Below are positions 52,702 to 60,321 of a DNA stretch of 64,000 nt, piece after piece. This DNA is from Luteirhabdus salina (GTDB lineage: Bacteria; Bacteroidota; Bacteroidia; Flavobacteriales; Flavobacteriaceae): NCBI GenBank assembly GCA_025384855.1, contig JALAHT010000001.1, positions 749,064 through 813,063 of the forward strand. Direction: 5' to 3'. Under the pieces are notes generated by a model that was given only the letters and a program-made list of their open reading frames with translations, did not search any database and was not told the DNA's origin. The translations under genes and the position numbers were made by a program. Positions within the stretch are counted from its first letter, which is position 1. The number at the start of each line of letters is the position of its first letter.

Positions 52702-53154
52702 TTATGAAACAATCGTTTCAAAATTCTTAGCACCTTGAAGGGCATCTTCCACACTATTCTTTTGCTTTGCTAGCAATTGCTGTGTAGTTGGTGGTAAGGT
52801 GGTATCGTTGATAACTTCTTGATACTCCTCTGCAGCTGCTTTTTCACCTTTTTTCACTTCTTCAAGGATGGCTTCCTCGTCGTTTGAGGTAAAGGTACTT
52901 TTAATATCCATCCATGTGCGGTGAAGGCTTCCAGTTGCACTTCCGCCTTTGTCGGGCGATTCGCCGTAATTTCTAATCTCAGATTTCAATTCGTGACCAA
53001 AATCATATCGGTTTTGTGCCTGTTGGTTGAAGAATTGCTTCAATTTATCATTTTCTACTACTTCTGCCGCTTTCTTATATCCTTTTTCGGCATCATAGTT
53101 TTTTTCTAGTAGTTCGTTCAATTTTTTCGACATTTCCTCTGTATACTGCATCAT
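52702..53154 (-). CDS. DUF2383 (PA2169-type) four-helix-bundle protein
   Basis: The 150-residue protein is predicted all-helical with ferritin-like spacing of polar residues: LNELLEKNYDAEKGYKKAAEVVENDKLKQFFNQQAQNR, FGHELKSEIRNYG, then LEEVKKGEKAAAEEYQEVINDTTLP. This is the DUF2383 pattern seen in small stress-associated bacterial proteins. It has no signal peptide. Either Met of the initial MMQYTEEM may be the start. It has its own terminator and seems monocistronic. Confidence 0.87.
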   Translation of the reverse strand: MMQYTEEMSKKLNELLEKNYDAEKGYKKAAEVVENDKLKQFFNQQAQNRYDFGHELKSEIRNYGESPDKGGSATGSLHRTWMDIKSTFTSNDEEAILEEVKKGEKAAAEEYQEVINDTTLPPTTQQLLAKQKNSVEDALQGAKNFETIVS

Positions 53155-53329
53155 TCAAATTTTTCAAATTAGCAAGGATTTAATTAGTAGTGAAATATTG
53201 AAATAGCTCCTTGGTTACCACTTCAATACATCACCCAATATACTGTAAACACTAGGGTAACACAAGTTTTTAACCCAATCTTAAAAGGATTTAACAGAGT
53301 TTAACCGAACTGAAATAGAATTGGAATTT

Positions 53330-54127
53330 CTATTGGTATATAACGTTGAATTGCCCCACCGTTACATTAGTGAAGGCTGTTTGGAAACTAAACGTTCCTT
53401 TAATACGTCGCTCTCCCACATTATGTTCTAAAACGATAAAGGTTCCGCTCAAGGCAGGCTCTTCTGTCTCATTAGCAGTATAGAAAGCTTGATATTCCTC
53501 ACCATCAATGGTATATTCACCTGGGGTAGTACCGGCAGGTAATCGCAATTGAATGTTTCGAGAAGCTGTTTCCCCATCGATACGGATATAATCATTTATC
53601 TGTACGGCAGTTACTATAAAAGGATTATAAGGAGTGCCATCCACTTGGGCAAAGAAATTACCCGCATTGGTATTCTCTTCCTCTTCTTCTAATACCAATG
53701 GCACTTCGAAGAACGTTCCTTGCGACACTGCAAGCGTATCGATATTGGATAAATAGGCTGTATAACGAAAAGAACCCGACACAATTTTGTTGGTTTCGTC
53801 CCATCTAGACACTACGATTTGTCCGTCACCTTCTGGAATGGTAGAATATACAAACCCTTCAAAATTTTCGAACGTGGCGTAATTAGTATTATTTGGTCCG
53901 ATTGGGTAAACACCTTCACCTTGCCCCGAAATACGTAACGTCATGGTTTCGGCGTCGGTATACCCCTGAATTAAGGCGCTTCCATCCTCATTGGGGAATA
54001 CTCGGGCATCGTTGGCTTTAAATAACTCATCATTCAAATTTCCTTGAAAGCCAGGATCGTTCACTTGGACATCTTCACAACCAACAAGAAAGGACAGGGC
54101 GAAAAACGCTAACAATAACTGTTTCAT
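53330..54127 (-). CDS. Lipoprotein with two related beta domains (DUF6252-like)
   Basis: The 265-residue product has a lipobox (FLVGC, Cys17). The mature part consists of two similar halves: the first has ALIQGYTDAETMTLRISG, GVYPIGPNNTNYATF and KIVSGSFRYTAY; the second has IRIDGETASRNIQLRLP, GEYTIDGEEYQAFY and RRIKGTFSFQTAF. That layout matches the DUF6252 type of Bacteroidota lipoproteins. An acidic linker (LEEEEENTN) joins the halves. Its function is unknown; it should sit on the periplasmic or outer face of a membrane. Confidence 0.78.
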   Translation of the reverse strand: MKQLLLAFFALSFLVGCEDVQVNDPGFQGNLNDELFKANDARVFPNEDGSALIQGYTDAETMTLRISGQGEGVYPIGPNNTNYATFENFEGFVYSTIPEGDGQIVVSRWDETNKIVSGSFRYTAYLSNIDTLAVSQGTFFEVPLVLEEEEENTNAGNFFAQVDGTPYNPFIVTAVQINDYIRIDGETASRNIQLRLPAGTTPGEYTIDGEEYQAFYTANETEEPALSGTFIVLEHNVGERRIKGTFSFQTAFTNVTVGQFNVIYQ

Positions 54128-54156
54128 ACCGATAGGGGCATTTTGGGGTTACTCAA

Positions 54157-54164
54157 CAAATGTA
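54157..54164 (-). promoter_or_regulatory. -7 box for the two-domain lipoprotein
   Basis: The minus strand reads TACATTTG, a TAnnTTTG match 29 nt before the ATG at 54127. Confidence 0.5.
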
Positions 54165-54183
54165 AAATAAAAAGTTTAATCCG

Positions 54184-54215
54184 TTGAAAAACAAACAAAA
54201 ATAATAGTATCTTTG
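54184..54215 (+). promoter_or_regulatory. rpsP operon promoter
   Basis: A -33 TTG at 54184-54186 and a -7 TATCTTTG at 54208-54215 are 21 nt apart, a full match to the Bacteroidota promoter layout. The transcript leader would be about 70 nt, ending at the rpsP ATG at 54290. Confidence 0.72.
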
Positions 54216-54289
54216 CGCCCTCATTATCGAACCGAAGTGGTTCCATAACTAATTATAACCGGGGTCGGGTACCCCAAAAATTAATTACT

Positions 54290-54928
54290 ATGCCAGTAAA
54301 AATTAGATTGCAAAGACACGGTAAAAAGGGAAAACCTTTTTATTGGATCGTAGCGGCCGATAGTCGTGCGAAAAGAGATGGTAAATATCTTGAAAAATTA
54401 GGTATTTACAATCCTAACGTAAATCCTGCTCATATCGAGTTGGATCTTGACGGCGCCGTTACTTGGTTGCAAAATGGTGCTCAGCCTACCGATACGGCTA
54501 GAGCAATCCTTTCCTATAAAGGAGCCATGTTAAAAAATCACTTGGCTGGTGGTGTTCGTAAAGGCGCTATCTCTGAGGAAGAAGCTGAGAAGAAATTCAA
54601 CGCTTGGTTAGAAGAAAAGGAAAACAAGATTCAAACCAAACGCGATAAGGTTCTTGGTGCTGAAGAGCAGGCAAAGGCAGATGCTCTTGCTGCTGAAAAA
54701 GCGAAAAATGACGAACGTGTAGCCGAAGCGAAAGCTGCAGAGGAAGAGGCAAAAGCTGCTGAAGAAGCAGAAAAAGCCGAAGCTGAAGCGGAAGCGAAGC
54801 CAGACGAAGACTACGAAGGCGCTGCCGTTACTGAAGAAGGCGAGCCAGAAGCTAATGTAGACAAAGAAGTGGATGCTGAAACTGCGGAAGAGGCAAAAGC
54901 GGAAGAAAAGAAAGAACCAGAAGCGTAA
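54290..54928 (+). CDS. rpsP: 30S ribosomal protein S16 with long acidic/alanine-rich tail
   Basis: The 212-residue protein has the S16 fold in its first 80-90 residues (PVKIRLQRHGKKGKPFYWIVAADSRAKRDGKYLEKLGIYNPN), which binds 16S rRNA during 30S assembly. About 120 further residues form an Ala/Glu/Lys-rich, low-complexity helical and acidic tail (from about 110), far beyond the 80-90 residues of the E. coli protein. It heads the rpsP-rimM-trmN operon. Confidence 0.96.
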   Translation: MPVKIRLQRHGKKGKPFYWIVAADSRAKRDGKYLEKLGIYNPNVNPAHIELDLDGAVTWLQNGAQPTDTARAILSYKGAMLKNHLAGGVRKGAISEEEAEKKFNAWLEEKENKIQTKRDKVLGAEEQAKADALAAEKAKNDERVAEAKAAEEEAKAAEEAEKAEAEAEAKPDEDYEGAAVTEEGEPEANVDKEVDAETAEEAKAEEKKEPEA

Positions 54929-54936
54929 CAACGAGT

Positions 54937-55461
54937 ATGCGTAAAGAAGAATGCTTCTTTCTAGGCAAAATCGTTAAGAAATATAGCTTCAAGGGGGAGT
55001 TACTTGTAAAACTCGATACTGACGACCCTGAACAGTTTTTGGAAATGGAATCAGTGTTCGTGGACCAACGCGGACATCTGGTTCCATTTTTTATTGAAGA
55101 ACTATCGCTACACAAATCGCAACTGCTGCGTATTAAATTCGAAGAAATAGACAGCGAAGAAACTGCCGATCCCCTACTAAACCACGAACTCTATTTACCG
55201 TTAGACCTCTTACCTGAACTAACGGGAAATAAATTCTACTACCACGAAATTATCGGCTTTACGGTAAGCGATGTCAACCATGGAAACATAGGAACGATTA
55301 CCGGTGTAAATGATAGTACCGCACAAGCCCTTTTTATTATCGATCATAAGGGCAAGGAAGTATTGGTGCCGATTACCGACGATTTTATCGATACGGTAGA
55401 CCGTGATAAGAAGAATATCTTACTAAACTTACCAGAAGGACTTTTGGAGATCTATCTATAA
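54937..55461 (+). CDS. rimM: 16S rRNA processing protein RimM
   Basis: The 174-residue protein helps mature the 30S head and binds S19. The N-terminal domain (CFFLGKIVKKYSFKGELLVKLDTDDPEQF) and the PRC-barrel C-terminal domain (YYHEIIGFTVSD, VLVPITDDFIDTVD, LPEGLLEIYL) are both recognisable. It lies 8 bp after rpsP, the normal partner gene, and its last base overlaps the start of the methyltransferase gene. Confidence 0.95.
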   Translation: MRKEECFFLGKIVKKYSFKGELLVKLDTDDPEQFLEMESVFVDQRGHLVPFFIEELSLHKSQLLRIKFEEIDSEETADPLLNHELYLPLDLLPELTGNKFYYHEIIGFTVSDVNHGNIGTITGVNDSTAQALFIIDHKGKEVLVPITDDFIDTVDRDKKNILLNLPEGLLEIYL

Positions 55462-56174
55462 TGAACAAACCCTTTCGGTTTAAACAGTTTACCGTCTCCC
55501 AAGACCGCTGCGCAATGAAAATCGGAACCGATGGTGTGCTGCTGGGCGCTTGGACCTCCCTTCAACACAATCCTGAATCTATATTGGATATCGGTGCTGG
55601 AACAGGTGTTATTGCGCTTCAAATGGCACAGCGATCGGATGCCGAACTTATCGACGCGCTGGAAATAGACCACGACGCCTACGAACAATGCGTAGAGAAT
55701 TTTGAGAATTCTCCCTGGGGCGACCGACTGTTCTGTTATCATGCCTCGCTTCAAGAGTTTGCCGATGAGATAGAGGACAAATACGATTCGATCATTTCAA
55801 ACCCTCCGTTCTTTTCAGAAGATTATAAAACGGAAGACGAAGCCCGCGATAAAGCGCGTTTTGCCGATGCCCTACCTTTTGAGCATTTGGTGGATGGCGT
55901 ATCAAAACTCCTTTCTAAAAAGGGACTATTTTCTGTTATTCTTCCAAAAAAAGAAGAAGTCGCCTTCACGAAATTAGGCGAAGCGAAAGGCCTATTTCCT
56001 TCCCGGATCTGTAATGTGAAGGGTACCGCTTCGACTGTCACAAAGCGTGTGATGCTAGAGTTTTCTTTTGAAAAAGGAGAAATTGAAGAGGAGACCCTTA
56101 TCATAGAACATAGTCGCCATCAATATACCGATGCATACCAAGCCCTAGTGAAAGATTTTTACCTAAAAATGTAG
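55461..56174 (+). CDS. tRNA1(Val) adenine-37 N6-methyltransferase (YfiC/TrmN6)
   Basis: The 237-residue enzyme is a Rossmann SAM methyltransferase: the SAM loop is SILDIGAGTGVIALQMAQRS, the acidic loop is ALEIDHDAYEQC, and IISNPPFFSEDY is the NPPF motif of adenine or cytosine amino-methyltransferases. KIGTDGVLLGAW is specific to the YfiC group that modifies A37 of tRNA1(Val). It overlaps rimM by one base, which indicates cotranscription with ribosome and tRNA maturation genes. Confidence 0.9.
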   Translation: MNKPFRFKQFTVSQDRCAMKIGTDGVLLGAWTSLQHNPESILDIGAGTGVIALQMAQRSDAELIDALEIDHDAYEQCVENFENSPWGDRLFCYHASLQEFADEIEDKYDSIISNPPFFSEDYKTEDEARDKARFADALPFEHLVDGVSKLLSKKGLFSVILPKKEEVAFTKLGEAKGLFPSRICNVKGTASTVTKRVMLEFSFEKGEIEEETLIIEHSRHQYTDAYQALVKDFYLKM

Positions 56175-56195
56175 GTGAAAGGATTTCCGTTTTAA

Positions 56196-56203
56196 TACTT
56201 TTG
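56196..56203 (+). promoter_or_regulatory. -7 box for the acyl-CoA dehydrogenase
   Basis: TACTTTTG matches TAnnTTTG, 23 nt before the ATG at 56227. Confidence 0.58.
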
Positions 56204-56226
56204 TATACCTAAAATTCTGATTCCAA

Positions 56227-57405
56227 ATGAAACCAGACTTATTCGAAGCTCCTGATTATTATAATTTAGATGAATTGCTCACCGATGAGCATAAATTGGT
56301 ACGCGATGCCGCCCGCGATTGGGTAAAGCGTGACGTCTCTCCTATTATTGAAGAATACGCCCAAAAGGCGGAATTTCCCGATCAGATTATTGGCGGATTA
56401 GCAGAAATTGGTGCTTTCGGACCTTATATTCCAGAAGAATATGGCGGTGCCGGACTAGACCAGATTAGCTATGGACTTATCATGCAAGAAATTGAACGTG
56501 GCGATAGCGGCGTTCGTTCTACAGCTTCAGTACAGTCATCCTTGGTGATGTATCCTATTTGGAAATACGGAAACGAAGAACAACGGAAAAAATACCTACC
56601 CAAATTGGCCAGCGGCGAATGGATGGGCTGTTTCGGACTTACTGAACCAGACCACGGAAGTAATCCTGGGGGCATGACAACCAACTTTAAAGATAAGGGT
56701 GACCATTACCTTTTAAATGGTGCGAAGATGTGGATCAGCAATGCTCCTTTTGCACAGGTGGCTGTCGTTTGGGCGAAAGATGAAAGCGGACGTATTCACG
56801 GCCTTATCGTGGAACGTGGCATGGAAGGCTTTACCACTCCTGAAACCCACAATAAATGGTCGCTTCGGGCCTCGGCTACCGGTGAATTGATCTTCGATAA
56901 CGTTAAAGTGCCAAAGGAAAATCTTTTGGAAGGAAAATCAGGTCTTGGCGCACCGCTTGGATGTCTTGATTCTGCCCGATTTGGAATTGCTTGGGGCGCC
57001 ATTGGAGCTGCAATGGACTGCTACGATACGGCACTTCGCTATTCGAAGGAACGTTCTCAGTTTGGAAAACCAATTGGAGGTTACCAACTTCAACAAAAGA
57101 AATTGGCCGAAATGATTACGGAAATCACCAAAGCACAATTAATGGCGTGGCGATTGGGCGTCCTTCGAAATGAAGGGAAAGCCACCAGCGCACAAATTTC
57201 CATGGCAAAGCGAAACAATGTGGATATGGCCATCAACATCGCCCGTGAAGCGCGACAGATTCTCGGCGGAATGGGAATTACAGGTGAATACAGTATTATG
57301 CGCCATAGCATGAACTTGGAAAGTGTGATTACCTACGAAGGAACGCACGACATTCACTTATTGATTACCGGTCTTGACATCACAGGCCTTAATGCCTTTA
57401 AATAA
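56227..57405 (+). CDS. Acyl-CoA dehydrogenase, glutaryl-CoA-dehydrogenase-like
   Basis: The 392-residue flavoenzyme has GCFGLTEPDHGSNPG, WISNAPFAQVAVVWA and REARQILGGMGITGEY of the acyl-CoA dehydrogenase family. Two features point to the glutaryl-CoA subgroup: the Arg in GVRSTASVQSSLVMYPI (Arg94 of the human enzyme) and the catalytic base Glu371 in TYEGTHDIH. That enzyme oxidises and decarboxylates glutaryl-CoA to crotonyl-CoA in lysine and tryptophan breakdown. It has its own promoter and a terminator at 57430. Confidence 0.9.
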   Translation: MKPDLFEAPDYYNLDELLTDEHKLVRDAARDWVKRDVSPIIEEYAQKAEFPDQIIGGLAEIGAFGPYIPEEYGGAGLDQISYGLIMQEIERGDSGVRSTASVQSSLVMYPIWKYGNEEQRKKYLPKLASGEWMGCFGLTEPDHGSNPGGMTTNFKDKGDHYLLNGAKMWISNAPFAQVAVVWAKDESGRIHGLIVERGMEGFTTPETHNKWSLRASATGELIFDNVKVPKENLLEGKSGLGAPLGCLDSARFGIAWGAIGAAMDCYDTALRYSKERSQFGKPIGGYQLQQKKLAEMITEITKAQLMAWRLGVLRNEGKATSAQISMAKRNNVDMAINIAREARQILGGMGITGEYSIMRHSMNLESVITYEGTHDIHLLITGLDITGLNAFK

Positions 57406-57429
57406 AATACTTTAGGTTAAATTCTGAAG

Positions 57430-57455
57430 AAGCCTTCACCATTCGGTGGAGGCTT
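57430..57455 (+). terminator. Terminator after the acyl-CoA dehydrogenase
   Basis: AAGCCTTCACC and GGTGGAGGCTT form an 11-bp stem (one T-G pair) with loop ATTC, followed by TTTATTTTTG. Confidence 0.82.
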
Positions 57456-57457
57456 TT

Positions 57458-57465
57458 TATTTTTG
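57458..57465 (+). promoter_or_regulatory. -7 box embedded in the terminator tail
   Basis: TATTTTTG matches TAnnTTTG and is also part of the terminator T-tract. The ATG of the DUF3050 gene is 11 nt downstream, so any transcript would be nearly leaderless. Confidence 0.5.
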
Positions 57466-57476
57466 CAATAAAAGCT

Positions 57477-58250
57477 ATGATTGCCCAAATTGAAAAGAAA
57501 GTCGCACCCTATCGCGAAACCCTACTAAACCACCCACTCTACACCGAAATCAAAACTCCTGAGCACCTTCGGTTGTTTATGGAATACCATGTATTTGCCG
57601 TATGGGATTTTATGTCGCTGCTAAAAGCGCTTCAAAACAATCTTACCTGCACCCACGTGCCATGGAAGCCGAAAGGCAATCCGGAAACGCGCTACCTGAT
57701 CAATGAAATTGTGTTAGCCGAAGAAACCGATATCAATCGTGCTGGCGAACGTCAAAGTCATTTTGAAATGTACCTGGACGCCATGGAAAAAGCTGGGGCG
57801 GATACTTCGACCATTGCTGAGTTTCTTCAACAGTTGGAAGGAAACGATATCAAAAAAACCATTCGAGAAAGTACGCTTCCGAAAGCTATAAAGAACTTCT
57901 TGACCTTCACCTTCAACACTATTTCAGAAGTAAAAAATCACAACATTGCGGCTGCCTTTACCTTTGGACGCGAAGACCTAATTCCGGAGATGTTTTCAGA
58001 AATCATCAAGAATATTCAGCAGAATTTTCCAGAGGAAGACTTAGCCGATTTCAAATATTATTTCGATCGCCATATCGAATTGGACGGCGATGAGCATGGT
58101 CCGATGGCCCTAGCCATGATTGAGCAGTTATGTCAAGACGATGGCAAAAAATGGCACGAAGTGGAACAAACCGTCATCGCTTCTCTTCAGGCGCGGGAAC
58201 AACTGTGGGAAGGAGTATTGAGTGAAATTTTAGAACGGCAACCGGCTTAA
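57477..58250 (+). CDS. DUF3050 family protein (heme-oxygenase-like fold suspected)
   Basis: The 257-residue, all-helical cytoplasmic protein has repeated polar residues that could bind metal: LFMEYHVFAVWDFMSLL, LAEETDINRAG, FTFGREDLIPEMF and RHIELDGDEHGPMAL. This Glu/His layout (E...H, later ELDGDEHG) resembles heme-oxygenase-like diiron proteins. The DUF3050 call is firm from these segments; the enzymatic role is inference. The next gene starts 38 bp downstream in the same direction. Confidence 0.85.
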   Translation: MIAQIEKKVAPYRETLLNHPLYTEIKTPEHLRLFMEYHVFAVWDFMSLLKALQNNLTCTHVPWKPKGNPETRYLINEIVLAEETDINRAGERQSHFEMYLDAMEKAGADTSTIAEFLQQLEGNDIKKTIRESTLPKAIKNFLTFTFNTISEVKNHNIAAAFTFGREDLIPEMFSEIIKNIQQNFPEEDLADFKYYFDRHIELDGDEHGPMALAMIEQLCQDDGKKWHEVEQTVIASLQAREQLWEGVLSEILERQPA

Positions 58251-58288
58251 AGAATTTCCCATATCGTATCTTTAGAGAAAGAAACGGA

Positions 58289-59176
58289 ATGGCCTCCCAT
58301 CATAGAATTTCGAAAGCCTACGAGAATGCGCGGCGGATATCCTTCGACGATCGTTCGAAATTTATCATTTTTAGCGATTGTCATCGCGGGGATAATAGCT
58401 TTGCCGACGATTTTGCGAACAATCGGAATATCTATTTCCATGCGCTTCAGCACTATTACAAAGAAGGGTTTACGTATTGTGAACTCGGCGATGGTGACGA
58501 ATTATGGGAGAACCTAACCTTTCAATCTGTATTTGAAGCCCACCATAACGTATTCGAACTGATGCGCTTGTTTTATGCTGAAAATCGATTGTATCGCCTC
58601 ATCGGTAATCATGATATGGCATATAAGAATCAGCGGTATGTCGAGAAGAACCTTTATAGCTATTTCAATAAAGTTACCGGCAAGGATGATCCTTTATTTC
58701 CGGGCATCGAGTTTAGTGAAGGCTTGGTTTTAGAGCATTCCCAAACCGGTCAGGAAATTTTTATGCTACATGGCCATCAAGCGGATTGGATGAACTATCA
58801 CGGCTGGAGGTTCAATCGGTTTATGGTGCGAGCATTGTGGCGACAATTACAGATTTTTGGCATTGGCGACCCTACCAGTCCGGCCAAGAACTACCGCGAA
58901 CTGATCAAAGTAGAACGACGCACCAAAAAATGGATCATCGCGAACGATAATATCTTTACGATTACCGGTCATACCCATCGTCCGCGCTTCCCAGAACCAG
59001 GCGATATTGCCTATTTTAATGATGGAAGTTGTGTGCATCCTAGAAGCATCACGGGACTGGAAATTGTGGAAGGCAAGATTTCACTTATCAAATGGCATAT
59101 TTCAACCACCGAAGATGGTACATTGAAAGTGGCGCGAGTGTTATTGGAAGGACCGCAAAAACTTTCATCCTATTAA
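58289..59176 (+). CDS. Cytoplasmic metallophosphoesterase
   Basis: The 295-residue protein is a calcineurin-like phosphoesterase without a signal peptide. Metal ligands are in FIIFSDCHRGDNSF (DCH instead of the usual DxH with Leu/Ile), CELGDGDELWEN, RLIGNHDMAYKN, IFMLHGHQADW and TITGHTHRPRFP. The overall layout resembles the LpxH/UDP-diacylglucosamine pyrophosphatase group, though the substrate is not certain. It follows the DUF3050 gene in what is probably a short operon. Confidence 0.87.
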   Translation: MASHHRISKAYENARRISFDDRSKFIIFSDCHRGDNSFADDFANNRNIYFHALQHYYKEGFTYCELGDGDELWENLTFQSVFEAHHNVFELMRLFYAENRLYRLIGNHDMAYKNQRYVEKNLYSYFNKVTGKDDPLFPGIEFSEGLVLEHSQTGQEIFMLHGHQADWMNYHGWRFNRFMVRALWRQLQIFGIGDPTSPAKNYRELIKVERRTKKWIIANDNIFTITGHTHRPRFPEPGDIAYFNDGSCVHPRSITGLEIVEGKISLIKWHISTTEDGTLKVARVLLEGPQKLSSY

Positions 59177-59215
59177 ACCGAATAACAAATACCGATTAGT
59201 AACACACTGTTCAAC

Positions 59216-59911
59216 ATGAAAAAAATTGCACTATTAGTATTCATCGGGGTACTTTACTCCTGTTCTGCAACCAAACAGACAACTTCAACTAAAAATGAAA
59301 CCAAAAAGGCTGCCTATTCCTATTTGGCGTTGGGCGATAGTTACACCATTGGGGAAAGCGTATGCCAAACCTGCACCTATTCGCATCAGTTGGTCGATTC
59401 GCTTCAACAAACAAACAATACCAACATCGACCTGAAAATCGTTGCCAAAACGGGATGGACGACCAGCGACTTGCTTTCAGCATTGGCAACTAAAGAGCTA
59501 GCTCCTACCTACGATTTTGTTACCTTATTAATTGGGGTGAACAATCAATATCAGCAAAAAGACTTCACCTTATATGAAAAGGAATTTCCTATCCTACTGA
59601 ATAAGGCGATTCAATATGCTGGTGGAACTACAGAAAATGTTGTTGTGCTCTCCATACCTGATTATTCTTATACTCCTTTTGGAAAAGAGCCAACTCCGGA
59701 AGCTATTTCAATGGAGCTACGGGAATACAATGCATTTGCCAAGGATTACTCAGAAAAAGTAGGCGTCCGTTTTTTGAATATTACCGATATCACACAACAA
59801 GGACTAGAACGTCCCGAATTAGTCGCGTCCGACGGGTTACATCCCTCAGAAGTAGCGTATCATTTATTTATGAAGCGATTGTACGAAATGGCGTTACCTT
59901 CGTTTAATTAG
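59216..59911 (+). CDS. SGNH/GDSL hydrolase lipoprotein
   Basis: The 231-residue product has a lipobox (LYSC, Cys16) and an SGNH hydrolase fold. Block I is YLALGDSYTIGE with the nucleophile Ser, the Gly block is KTGWTTSDLL, the Asn block is LLIGVNNQYQ, and the catalytic Asp-His pair is SDGLHPSEVAYH. It is likely an envelope esterase or acetylhydrolase. It ends with a 4-bp overlap with the convergent ferredoxin gene. Confidence 0.9.
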   Translation: MKKIALLVFIGVLYSCSATKQTTSTKNETKKAAYSYLALGDSYTIGESVCQTCTYSHQLVDSLQQTNNTNIDLKIVAKTGWTTSDLLSALATKELAPTYDFVTLLIGVNNQYQQKDFTLYEKEFPILLNKAIQYAGGTTENVVVLSIPDYSYTPFGKEPTPEAISMELREYNAFAKDYSEKVGVRFLNITDITQQGLERPELVASDGLHPSEVAYHLFMKRLYEMALPSFN

Positions 59912-60240
59912 CTTTCCGGCGCTAATTGCACCTTTAAACCCTCGAGTTCGGGAGAAATATGGATTTGGCATCCCAACCTGCTGTTGTCTTCAACATAAAA
60001 CGCCTCGGCTAACATTGCCTCTTCGTCCATGCCCATTTCAGGTAATTCATGCTCGCTCAACACATAACACTGGCAGGAGGCACACATGGCCATTCCACCA
60101 CAAACACCAATAGTACCTTCTGGTGCCAATTCGTACGAACGTACCACCTCCATCAGATTCATATTCATGTCGGTAGGAGCATCAATCGTATGCTCCACTC
60201 CCTCGCGATCGATAATAGTTATGGATATATCCTGTTCCAT
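59908..60240 (-). CDS. 2Fe-2S ferredoxin (adrenodoxin type)
   Basis: The 110-residue protein binds one [2Fe-2S] cluster through the CX5CX2C pattern in GVCGGMAMCASCQCYV plus a distal Cys in SRLGCQIH. The N-terminal beta-grasp (ISITIIDREGVEHTIDAPTDMNMNLMEVV) is typical. It lies in the same orientation as a ferredoxin reductase, a NifU-type protein and an Mrp protein, so a role in Fe-S assembly or electron supply is likely. Confidence 0.93.
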   Translation of the reverse strand: MEQDISITIIDREGVEHTIDAPTDMNMNLMEVVRSYELAPEGTIGVCGGMAMCASCQCYVLSEHELPEMGMDEEAMLAEAFYVEDNSRLGCQIHISPELEGLKVQLAPES

Positions 60241-60284
60241 GGTAGTTATTAGGGCGTAAATTTTATGTAAGCAACTAATTTGAA

Positions 60285-60309
60285 GGTGGCTGAGGCTCTC
60301 GAAGCCACT
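60285..60309. repeat. Hairpin repeat, GAGGCTCTCGA type, copy 2
   Basis: GTGGCT and AGCCAC pair around the core GAGGCTCTCGA, identical to the core at 52539-52549. Two stem positions differ from that copy (TTGCT/AGCAA there, TGGCT/AGCCA here), and both strands of the stem changed together. It lies between the ferredoxin and ferredoxin-reductase genes. Confidence 0.7.
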
Positions 60310-60321
60310 GAAATGTTTGAT

